Of a DNA stretch of 57,361 bases, positions 1 to 6,408 are shown in pieces. Each line of letters opens with the position of its first letter. Position 1 is the stretch's first letter. The stretch comes from Bacteroidales bacterium (GTDB lineage: Bacteria; Bacteroidota; Bacteroidia; Bacteroidales; Marinilabiliaceae). The translations under genes were made by a program, and so were the position numbers. Location of the stretch: the NCBI GenBank assembly GCA_024401355.1, contig JAKSLF010000017.1, positions 1-57,361 on the forward strand, read 5' to 3'. The notes beneath the pieces are model-generated. The model ran no database searches. It was given only the letters and a program-made list of their open reading frames with translations, and had not been told where the DNA came from.

Positions 1-1502
1 AGAACAACACACTTACCTTCAACGCCGGCACGTCAGACCAGCAGGCGATATATGCCTACGACGACACTACAGTAGTCGGAAAGCTGGACGTGCAGGCCTA
101 CAGCTACAAGGATGTGAAGGTGCATCTGGTGAGAGTGAACAACACGAAGACACTCGGCCTCGGCAAGATAGAAAAGGAAGTAAATGATATCTGGCAGCAA
201 GCCGTAGTAAAATACACCTTCGACGAACTGGAACCGATAACCATCGATTACGCAAATAAAGAGCACTTTGTGCATGGCGGCAAGGGTACATTCCAGAACT
301 ACAACGCCGATCAGAAGACAGCCATCAAGGCATTGCCAGAGACAGCAGATGATAACGACTACTATCTGTTCTTTGTCGACTGCTATGACCGACTTGACAC
401 CGCAGGCATGAAATCAAACGAACCCGTGAGCGGCTACATGCCAGTAGGTCGCCACTACGGTTTCATCTACAACGAGTTCAACAACACAAGAACCATATCC
501 CATGAGCTGGGTCATGGAGTGAACGTATTGCATCACACATTCTCGGATGACAGCGAGTCGTTCCACGCAACGGCAAAGACCGACAACCTGATGGACTACA
601 ACGGTGGCACTGCCTTGAACCACAAGCAGTGGCAGTGGAGCCACGAGAAGCACAGGAATGTGTTGGGATTCTTGGATGATGAGGGAGAAAGTGAAGAGAG
701 AAAAGTAGATGATAGTATAACAGAAATAGTTAGAACTTTTTGTGCCAATCATAATTATATTGACGGAAGTGAAAAGGTTTTTGATGATGATTTAATTGAT
801 AAATATCTATCTATAGATGGAAATAGGTACATATACAGAAAGTATATTCAAAATTTAAAAAGCAACCTTGGTATTCTATCAGAAAAACATGTTGTCTTTA
901 CTGATAATGAATCTTCAAGTGTCATTAATGGTGTGATACGTATTGGGGCAAATTCAAAGTTCACCCGAAATGATGTTTGCATTTCATTGTTTCATGAATA
1001 CCTTCATAGTATAAATGAGTTAATAGGGATATATAAATACAAATTAAACGAGGATAGAACGATTTTTTCTATTCAAAATAATGTCTATATCGAGGATACT
1101 ATTAATGTGAATTCTGTTGAAGAACTGAATCGGATTTTAGAAACGGATAAAAACATGTACCAAGATTTACAGGACTCATATATCGACTTTGTATTGTCTA
1201 CAACAGGTCATTTGCTTGATAACATTAATTTAAGTGATTTTGAAAATTATATTTTATCACATACAGATGGTATAAAGATTCAAACATCTAAAATAGAAGT
1301 TGTATATATGCCCACAAATTATGTGCGAGACGAACTTTCCGTTTATCATTGGTGTGTTGAGTACCAAAAGTATTTTGGTGAGTTCTCAAAAAATAAATTA
1401 GATATATATAACAAATGGATAGAAACATATAAGAATAATCTATTAAAGTATAGTAAGTATGAAAAGGATCATAATATGGGTGTCGATGGAAGCGGTTTAT
1501 AG
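1..1502 (+). CDS. Partial secreted-type zinc metallopeptidase with a C-terminal extension (toxin-like)
   Basis: The reading frame is open from the left edge (codons start at base 3), so the N-terminus lies outside the window. A metzincin-like zinc site is visible: HELGHGVNVLH is encoded at 501-533, matching HExxHxxGxxH with Asn in place of Gly, and a probable Met-turn NLMDY at 585-599. After about base 680 the base composition changes sharply (line 541-600 is 55% G+C, line 721-780 is 30%), and the AT-rich extension of about 270 residues holds a second HExxH, HEYLH, at 993-1007. Family knowledge: Bacteroidetes polymorphic effectors join a conserved module to a swappable C-terminal toxin domain. 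Inference: this may be such a protein, with the overlapping downstream gene as partner. It could equally be a two-domain secreted protease. Substrate unknown. Confidence 0.6.
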   Translation, partial: NNTLTFNAGTSDQQAIYAYDDTTVVGKLDVQAYSYKDVKVHLVRVNNTKTLGLGKIEKEVNDIWQQAVVKYTFDELEPITIDYANKEHFVHGGKGTFQNYNADQKTAIKALPETADDNDYYLFFVDCYDRLDTAGMKSNEPVSGYMPVGRHYGFIYNEFNNTRTISHELGHGVNVLHHTFSDDSESFHATAKTDNLMDYNGGTALNHKQWQWSHEKHRNVLGFLDDEGESEERKVDDSITEIVRTFCANHNYIDGSEKVFDDDLIDKYLSIDGNRYIYRKYIQNLKSNLGILSEKHVVFTDNESSSVINGVIRIGANSKFTRNDVCISLFHEYLHSINELIGIYKYKLNEDRTIFSIQNNVYIEDTINVNSVEELNRILETDKNMYQDLQDSYIDFVLSTTGHLLDNINLSDFENYILSHTDGIKIQTSKIEVVYMPTNYVRDELSVYHWCVEYQKYFGEFSKNKLDIYNKWIETYKNNLLKYSKYEKDHNMGVDGSGL

Positions 1503-2052
1503 ACGATGTCTAATTGTCGAGTTGATGTTGAATACATTGGTTACATTTGCTCAGCCCCACAAATACATAAAAGATTATATTGTTGTGCAACCGGATTCAT
1601 TATGCATTAATGATAATGTGAATATTTCATTACAAACGAATCAAAATGATTCTATTTGGTTATGTATAGAGAATCCATTGTTAGATACTGTTTTTATCTC
1701 AAACCAGATCAGAGAAAGCTATTTTTCTAAAATCAGTTATGTTATATATAATGTTTCAGATAGTTTATTGAGGAGCAAAACAACAAGATTCAACTTTTCT
1801 GATTGTGAATTTTATAAGACTATTGAATATTGTGACTATTCTTCTGATCCTGATTATACTTCTTATAGTTATCTGAAATATAGGTCTGGGAACACTAGTA
1901 AATTAACAATACTACCATGTAGTTCAGTAAAATTATATATTCCTCATTATTTTAAAAACAAGTGTTTGTTTATAAGGTACTATACTGTTGTCGAACTGAA
2001 TAAGAAGAAAAGATTCATTCAAGTTGATACAAATAGTATCTATTTGCCATGA
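1459..2052 (+). CDS. Small exported protein of unknown function, candidate immunity or partner protein
   Basis: I do not recognise a family. The frame overlaps the end of the metallopeptidase gene by 44 bases, which suggests translational coupling, and it shares the AT-rich composition of that gene's 3' part. The start is uncertain: 1459, 1486 and 1525 are all in frame. From 1486 the N-terminus looks like a signal peptide (basic VYRR, hydrophobic CLIVELMLNTLVTF, then AQ). The rest, about 165 residues, is rich in Ser, Tyr, Asn and beta-branched residues, suggesting an exported beta-sandwich. Position and shared composition are what one expects of a cognate immunity protein acting in the periplasm; this is inference only. 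Confidence 0.55.
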   Translation: MKRIIIWVSMEAVYRRCLIVELMLNTLVTFAQPHKYIKDYIVVQPDSLCINDNVNISLQTNQNDSIWLCIENPLLDTVFISNQIRESYFSKISYVIYNVSDSLLRSKTTRFNFSDCEFYKTIEYCDYSSDPDYTSYSYLKYRSGNTSKLTILPCSSVKLYIPHYFKNKCLFIRYYTVVELNKKKRFIQVDTNSIYLP

Positions 2053-2138
2053 TTTTATATATGATGGTATTGTCGCCTTCCCCATTTTGTAACCTTCCCT
2101 GTTAATAGGACTGCGAATCATTAGAAAAAGAAGCAATC

Positions 2139-2169
2139 TTGCATAATCCCCACTAAAACATTATCTTTG
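2139..2169 (+). promoter_or_regulatory. Promoter upstream of trpC (P1)
   Basis: TTG at 2139-2141 and TATCTTTG at 2162-2169 are 20 bases apart, a good match to the Bacteroidetes primary sigma consensus. Transcription would start near 2176, leaving a leader of about 220 bases before trpC, unless it ends at the hairpin at 2238-2276. Confidence 0.6.
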
Positions 2170-2187
2170 TGTGTCGATAAACAGTTC

Positions 2188-2315
2188 ATGTCATGGAGCG
2201 TTGCCATGCGATACGTGGCATCGACGAGTACCTCGTGAAAGAGGTGGAGTGACATATTTCACGTCTTACCTCTTTTCCGCATAAGCAGGAATCACAAAAA
2301 ACAACTGAGAGGTAC
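2188..2315 (+). promoter_or_regulatory. Structured leader upstream of trpC, possible attenuator or small RNA
   Basis: Four segments can pair in competing ways: GTACCTC at 2228-2234, AAAGAGGT at 2238-2245, ACCTCTTT at 2268-2275 and GAGGTAC at 2309-2315. The 2238-2245/2268-2275 hairpin is followed by a short T run (2273-2276) and has an inner GTGA/TCAC stem. A 16-codon open frame at 2188-2238 (MSWSVAMRYVASTSTS) has one Trp codon and stops between the first two segments. ATGTCA (2188-2193) can also pair with TGACAT (2250-2255). This resembles an attenuator layout, but a single Trp codon far from the stems is weak support. Confidence 0.35.
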
Positions 2316-2337
2316 ATCGTGGGTAGAAAAAAATGAT

Positions 2338-2345
2338 TACTTTTG
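2338..2345 (+). promoter_or_regulatory. Candidate second -7 box close to trpC (P2)
   Basis: TACTTTTG matches TAnnTTTG, 50 bases before the trpC start. No convincing TTG lies at the -33 distance, so it is weaker than the promoter at 2139-2169. A small GCGAC/GTCGC hairpin at 2355-2370 would lie at the 5' end of its transcript. Confidence 0.3.
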
Positions 2346-2395
2346 TGACGAAAAGCGACAATGTGGTCGCCTGATTTGAAAACGCATCCGAAACA

Positions 2396-3190
2396 ATGGG
2401 AAACTACCTCGATAAGATAATGGCCACAAAGGCCGAATGTGTGGCTGCGGCCAAAAGAAAGGTGTCGCTGGCCGACGTGAAGGCTATGTGTGGCGACGCA
2501 CGCCCTGCTATCCCTTTCGCCAAGAGCATTAGGGAGAAGAATGGCATCATCGCCGAATTTAAGCGACAGTCCCCTTCTAAAGGACTCATCCATGGCAACA
2601 TCTGGCCAAAGGAGGTCGTCCCTTACTACGAGGAGGCCGGTGTGAGCGCTGTCTCGGTTTTGACCGATACCGAGTTTTTCGGCGGAGCAATTGCCGATGT
2701 GAAGGAGGCTAGTTCACTCATCAATATACCTGTCCTCCGCAAGGAGTTTATCAACGACCCTTATCAGGTCTATGAGGCTCGTGCCAATGGAGCTTCGGCT
2801 ATGTTGCTCATCGCTGCCGTGCTCGAACGTAGCCAGGCTGAAGATCTTGCCGGACTTGCCAAGGATCTCGGACTCGAGGTCCTCATGGAACTTCACAACG
2901 AGGATGAGTTCGGATATATCGTGCCTGGTGTGACTGTCGCTGGCATCAACAACCGCGATCTCCGTACCTTCGTCGTCGACCTTCACCACTCTATCAAGAT
3001 GGCTCACATGCTACCAAACGAACTGCCTAAAATCTCTGAAAGCGGCATCCGCACTATCGACGATATGCTTATGCTTCGCAATGGTGGATTCGACGGATTC
3101 CTTATCGGAGAGAATTTTATGAAGAATGAGCACCCTGGCGCTGCTTGCATCGATTTCTGCAAGCAGTATAAAGATGCTTTGGCAGACTAG
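2396..3190 (+). CDS. trpC: Indole-3-glycerol phosphate synthase
   Basis: Cytoplasmic enzyme that closes the indole ring from carboxyphenylamino-deoxyribulose phosphate in tryptophan synthesis. The 264-residue length and the TIM-barrel motifs fit the family: IIAEFKRQSPSKG (residues 51-63), VSVLTD with FFGG (87-97), VLRKEF with Lys116, LMELHNEDE, INNRDL, SESGI and the phosphate-binding GFLIGEN near the C-terminus. The start at 2396 gives the usual short N-terminal helix before the barrel. trpF follows 31 bases later. The other trp genes (trpE, G, D, B, A) are not adjacent, so trpCF here form a separate unit, probably driven from the promoters at 2139-2169 or 2338-2345. Confidence 0.93.
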   Translation: MGNYLDKIMATKAECVAAAKRKVSLADVKAMCGDARPAIPFAKSIREKNGIIAEFKRQSPSKGLIHGNIWPKEVVPYYEEAGVSAVSVLTDTEFFGGAIADVKEASSLINIPVLRKEFINDPYQVYEARANGASAMLLIAAVLERSQAEDLAGLAKDLGLEVLMELHNEDEFGYIVPGVTVAGINNRDLRTFVVDLHHSIKMAHMLPNELPKISESGIRTIDDMLMLRNGGFDGFLIGENFMKNEHPGAACIDFCKQYKDALAD

Positions 3191-3221
3191 TACTTATTTA
3201 TAAAGGAATAATACCCAAGAG

Positions 3222-3851
3222 ATGCAACATCCACTTGTCAAAATATGCGGAATGGCTGATATCGACAATATCAGCAAGATTCTCTTTCTCGAGCCAGACT
3301 TCATGGGCTTCATCTTCTATCCTAAGTCTCCACGTTATGTCGTAGGCAAACTCAAGCCGGAAATGCTCAGCATAATCCCCGACAACGTGAAGCGCGTGGG
3401 TGTCTTTGTCAACAGCAGCGAGGCTGAAATGCGACAGATTGCTAAGAGCTATGGTCTGAAGGTTATTCAGCTTCACGGCGAGGAAAAGCCTACTGTGTGC
3501 AAGCGACTCAGAGAGGAAGGCTATGAGGTGATAAAGGCTTTCAGCATCGAAACCGAACAGGATTTCGAGAAGGTGTGGGCCTACGAGGAGTTTGTCGATT
3601 ACTATCTCTTTGATACAAAGACTCCTGGCTACGGCGGTAGCGGACAGGAGTTCGACTGGCAGCTCATCCTCCGTCAGCCTATACGTAAGCCTTGGTTCCT
3701 CTCCGGAGGTATATGCCAGGAAAATATCGTGGCGGCATCGCAGACTGGTGCTGCCGTAATCGATTTGAATAGCAAATTCGAAGTCTCACCCGGAATTAAG
3801 GACTATGACAAGCTCAAGGAGTCGCTCTGCTTGGTGAGAGGACAAAAATAA
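3222..3851 (+). CDS. trpF: Phosphoribosylanthranilate isomerase
   Basis: Catalyses the Amadori rearrangement of phosphoribosylanthranilate, the step before TrpC. The protein has 209 residues, normal for the family. Visible motifs are KICGM with catalytic Cys9, GFIFYPKSPRYV (29-40), VIQLHGEE (81-88), FDTKTPGYGGSGQEFDW with catalytic Asp131, and WFLSGGI for phosphate binding. It lies directly after trpC on the same strand and is most likely co-transcribed with it. The next gene, carA, has its own promoter. Confidence 0.93.
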   Translation: MQHPLVKICGMADIDNISKILFLEPDFMGFIFYPKSPRYVVGKLKPEMLSIIPDNVKRVGVFVNSSEAEMRQIAKSYGLKVIQLHGEEKPTVCKRLREEGYEVIKAFSIETEQDFEKVWAYEEFVDYYLFDTKTPGYGGSGQEFDWQLILRQPIRKPWFLSGGICQENIVAASQTGAAVIDLNSKFEVSPGIKDYDKLKESLCLVRGQK

Positions 3852-3892
3852 GCACGTCGAAATATAAAAAAGATATAAAAACGCGCTGGGTA

Positions 3893-3923
3893 TTGTCTAA
3901 TGACTACTTTTTTCATAATTTTG
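3893..3923 (+). promoter_or_regulatory. carA promoter
   Basis: TTG at 3893-3895 and TAATTTTG at 3916-3923 are 20 bases apart. An imperfect inverted repeat around ACGTACGT (3933-3949, GTGA...TCAC arms) would sit at the 5' end of the transcript and may be a regulator site or 5' hairpin. Confidence 0.6.
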
Positions 3924-4006
3924 CACGAAGAAGTGAACGTACGTGTCACTCTCGTCGTGTGAAAATACGAAATTAAGAAAAAGAAAACAAGAAAAAACAT
4001 AAAGTA

Positions 4007-5104
4007 ATGTCTGATAATATGTCTGATTTCAAGAAGGTTAGATTGGTGCTTGAAGACGGTACGGTCTTCGAAGGCCAGTCGTTCGGAGCAGAGACGTCTG
4101 TAGCTGGTGAGGTTGTCTTCAACACTGCAATGACAGGTTACCCAGAAAGTTTGACCGATCCTTCGTATGCGGGCCAGATTCTCGTTTCTACATTCCCATT
4201 GATCGGAAACTATGGTGTGCCTAAGGACACTAAGGACGAAAATGGCTTGCCATTGTTCTATGAGTCGGACAAGATTCACATTACTGGTATGATAATTTCT
4301 GACTACTCTTTTGAGTATAGCCACTGGAACGCTATCAAGAGTCTCGGCGACTGGCTTAAGGAGTACAACGTACCTGGCATCTTCGGCATCGATACTCGTG
4401 CTCTGACAAAGATTATCCGCGAAAAGGGCGCTATGCTCGGTAAGATTGTCTTCGACGGTCAGGATGTTGAGTTCCACGATCCTAACAAGGACAACCTCGT
4501 TGCACAGGTGAGCTGCAAGCAGGTCGAGACCTATGGCAACGGTAAGTACAAGATCGCTATGGTCGATACCGGCGCTAAGTACAATATCATCCGCTGCTTG
4601 CTCAAGCGCGACGTGACTCTCGTTAGAGTGCCTTGGGACTACGACTTTACTCAGATCGACTACGACGGACTGATGCTTTCTAACGGTCCTGGCGACCCTC
4701 AGATGTGCACAGCCACTATCGAGAATATCAAGAAGGCTATTAAGATTGGTAAGCCTATTTTCGGCATCTGCCTCGGCAACCAGTTGCTCGGACTCGCCGC
4801 TGGAGCTACTACTTACAAACTCCCTTACGGACACCGCGCACACAACCACCCTGTGATTAAGAACGGTACCAACCAGTGCTACATCACTAGCCAGAACCAC
4901 GGCTTCGCTATCGACCTTAAGACTTTGCCACAGGAGTGGGAGGCAAGCTATATCAATATCAACGACGGCACTTGCGAGGGCATCCGCCACAAGTCTCTGC
5001 CTATTTTCTCTACACAGTTCCACCCAGAAGCATGCGGTGGCCCAACTGATACCGAGAAGTTCTTCGACGAGTTTGTTGAGAATATTGCTAAGAGCAAGAA
5101 GTAA
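4007..5104 (+). CDS. carA: Carbamoyl-phosphate synthase small (glutaminase) subunit
   Basis: Glutamine amidotransferase subunit that feeds ammonia to CarB for arginine and pyrimidine synthesis. The 365-residue chain has the CarA N-terminal domain (LVLEDGTVFEG, FNTAMTGYPESLTDPSYAGQ) and a class I GATase domain with nucleophile Cys255 in FGICLGNQ and the His339/Glu341 pair in FHPEACGG, so it should be active. A second in-frame ATG lies four codons in; the first is chosen because it gives a normal N-terminus. It has its own promoter at 3893-3923. carB, often adjacent to carA in Bacteroidetes, is not found next to it; the following gene is unrelated. Confidence 0.95.
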   Translation: MSDNMSDFKKVRLVLEDGTVFEGQSFGAETSVAGEVVFNTAMTGYPESLTDPSYAGQILVSTFPLIGNYGVPKDTKDENGLPLFYESDKIHITGMIISDYSFEYSHWNAIKSLGDWLKEYNVPGIFGIDTRALTKIIREKGAMLGKIVFDGQDVEFHDPNKDNLVAQVSCKQVETYGNGKYKIAMVDTGAKYNIIRCLLKRDVTLVRVPWDYDFTQIDYDGLMLSNGPGDPQMCTATIENIKKAIKIGKPIFGICLGNQLLGLAAGATTYKLPYGHRAHNHPVIKNGTNQCYITSQNHGFAIDLKTLPQEWEASYININDGTCEGIRHKSLPIFSTQFHPEACGGPTDTEKFFDEFVENIAKSKK

Positions 5105-5232
5105 TATTGTAAAAACATGTTGCCACCATGGTTGTCCCTGCCGGGATGATGATGGACCAAGGCAATGAAATATAGACAAGAGGTCGGGACCCTGAAGAAG
5201 GATGCCCGGCCTTTTGGCGTCAAAAATGAAAC

Positions 5233-5237
5233 GGAGG
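5233..5237 (+). promoter_or_regulatory. Shine-Dalgarno site that fixes the DUF2027/Smr gene start
   Basis: GGAGG, 8 bases before ATG 5246. Strong Shine-Dalgarno sequences are uncommon in this phylum, so it is useful for choosing this start over the upstream ATG at 5165. Confidence 0.6.
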
Positions 5238-5245
5238 AATCAAAG

Positions 5246-6301
5246 ATGGCTCTAATAAAGAAAGGCGACAAGGTCCGCTTCCTCAATATGGAAGGCGGCG
5301 GTAATGTCTCAAGAGTGGAAGGTAGAACGGTATATGTTGAGGACGAAGACGGCTTCGAAATGCCTGTGGGCGAAAATGAGGTGGTGCTGATCGAGGCCGG
5401 AGCCGAGCAGAAGAAGGCCGCCGAGCAGAGAAAGGCCGAGGAGAAATTGGGTGAGGTGAGCGAGATCGTGGTCGAGACAGGCGACGACTACAAGTTCAGC
5501 GAAACAGGAGCATCCGACGACCGCAAGCCTAAGTTCTTCCTCGCTTTCCTCAAGAGCGACAAGGGCAACAGCGGCTATCTCGACCTCTATGCGGTCAACG
5601 ATAGCAATTCATACGTATTCTTCACTCTGACTGAACAGGTGGGCGAGACCACCGACGTGAGGATGATGCACTACGGAACGATTGAGCCTAACACCAAGCT
5701 GATGCTCGACAAGTATAATCCACAGAGGATTGACAACCAGACATGGCAGGTGCAACTTATATTATATAGGAAGGGAAAGACTTTCGCATCATATCCACCT
5801 GTGTCAACTGCCGTCAAGGTCAAGGCTACAAAGTTCTTCAAGGATAATAGCTTTGTCGACAACGATTTCTTCAGGGAGAAGGCGGTGATGTATGCTGTCA
5901 TAGAGGACGAGATGACTGCCAAGATAGAGCAGTTGGCTGCCAAGGATCTCCACAAGATCGTGGCCGAAAAGGAAAGGGTCGACGTAAAGGCACAGTCTAA
6001 ACCCAACCACAAGCCAGGCGAAATTATCGAGGTCGACTTACACATCGAAGCTATTCTCGACAGCTCTGCTGGTTTGTCCAACGGAGAGATTGTCCAGCTG
6101 CAGCTCGCTCGCTTCGACCATGTGATGAAGGAAAATCTTGGTAAGAAGGGACAGCGGATTGTCTTTATTCATGGAGTCGGCAACGGCAGGTTGAAGACCG
6201 AAGTCAGAAAGGCTCTCGACAGAGAATATAGGAAATGTACCTACCAGGATGCATCGTTCAAGGAGTATGGATATGGTGCCACAATGGTTGTTATAGGATA
6301 A
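5246..6301 (+). CDS. DUF2027 protein with C-terminal Smr domain
   Basis: A 351-residue protein of the Bacteroidetes type that joins a DUF2027 region to a small MutS-related (Smr) nuclease-like domain. The Smr part occupies roughly the last 90 residues: VDLHIEAI gives the DLH motif, and FIHGVGNGRLK gives HGxGxG. The N-terminal 50 residues (KKGDKVRFLNMEGGGNVSRV) look like a small beta-barrel. Known Smr domains act on nucleic acids, often at collided ribosomes or in recombination; the role here is unknown. The ATG at 5246 is preferred over one at 5165 because a GGAGG at 5233-5237 lies 8 bases before it and the extra 27 residues are not family-like. Confidence 0.85.
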   Translation: MALIKKGDKVRFLNMEGGGNVSRVEGRTVYVEDEDGFEMPVGENEVVLIEAGAEQKKAAEQRKAEEKLGEVSEIVVETGDDYKFSETGASDDRKPKFFLAFLKSDKGNSGYLDLYAVNDSNSYVFFTLTEQVGETTDVRMMHYGTIEPNTKLMLDKYNPQRIDNQTWQVQLILYRKGKTFASYPPVSTAVKVKATKFFKDNSFVDNDFFREKAVMYAVIEDEMTAKIEQLAAKDLHKIVAEKERVDVKAQSKPNHKPGEIIEVDLHIEAILDSSAGLSNGEIVQLQLARFDHVMKENLGKKGQRIVFIHGVGNGRLKTEVRKALDREYRKCTYQDASFKEYGYGATMVVIG

Positions 6302-6408
6302 TGAAACACGGCATATAGTGTTAAAAACGAAAAAATATTGCCAGTGAATTATGGTTTTTATCTGATAAGTTCTTATATTTATAGTCCTAAGAGAAAAAAT
6401 GTAAGGGT

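Noticed and set aside
2053-2395. Insertion sequence or att site at the edge of the toxin-like locus
   Set aside because: No transposase or integrase, no terminal inverted repeats and no tRNA nearby; the stretch is better explained as promoter and leader.
3803-5179. Long minus-strand open frame (458 codons) across carA
   Set aside because: It mirrors carA codon use, has no family motifs, and carA has full catalytic signatures and a promoter on the plus strand.
5105-5245. Possible terminator (GTCGGG...CCCGGC) after carA and an upstream start at 5165
   Set aside because: The stem is short with a G-U pair and lacks a T run; the extra 27 residues from 5165 do not look like protein.
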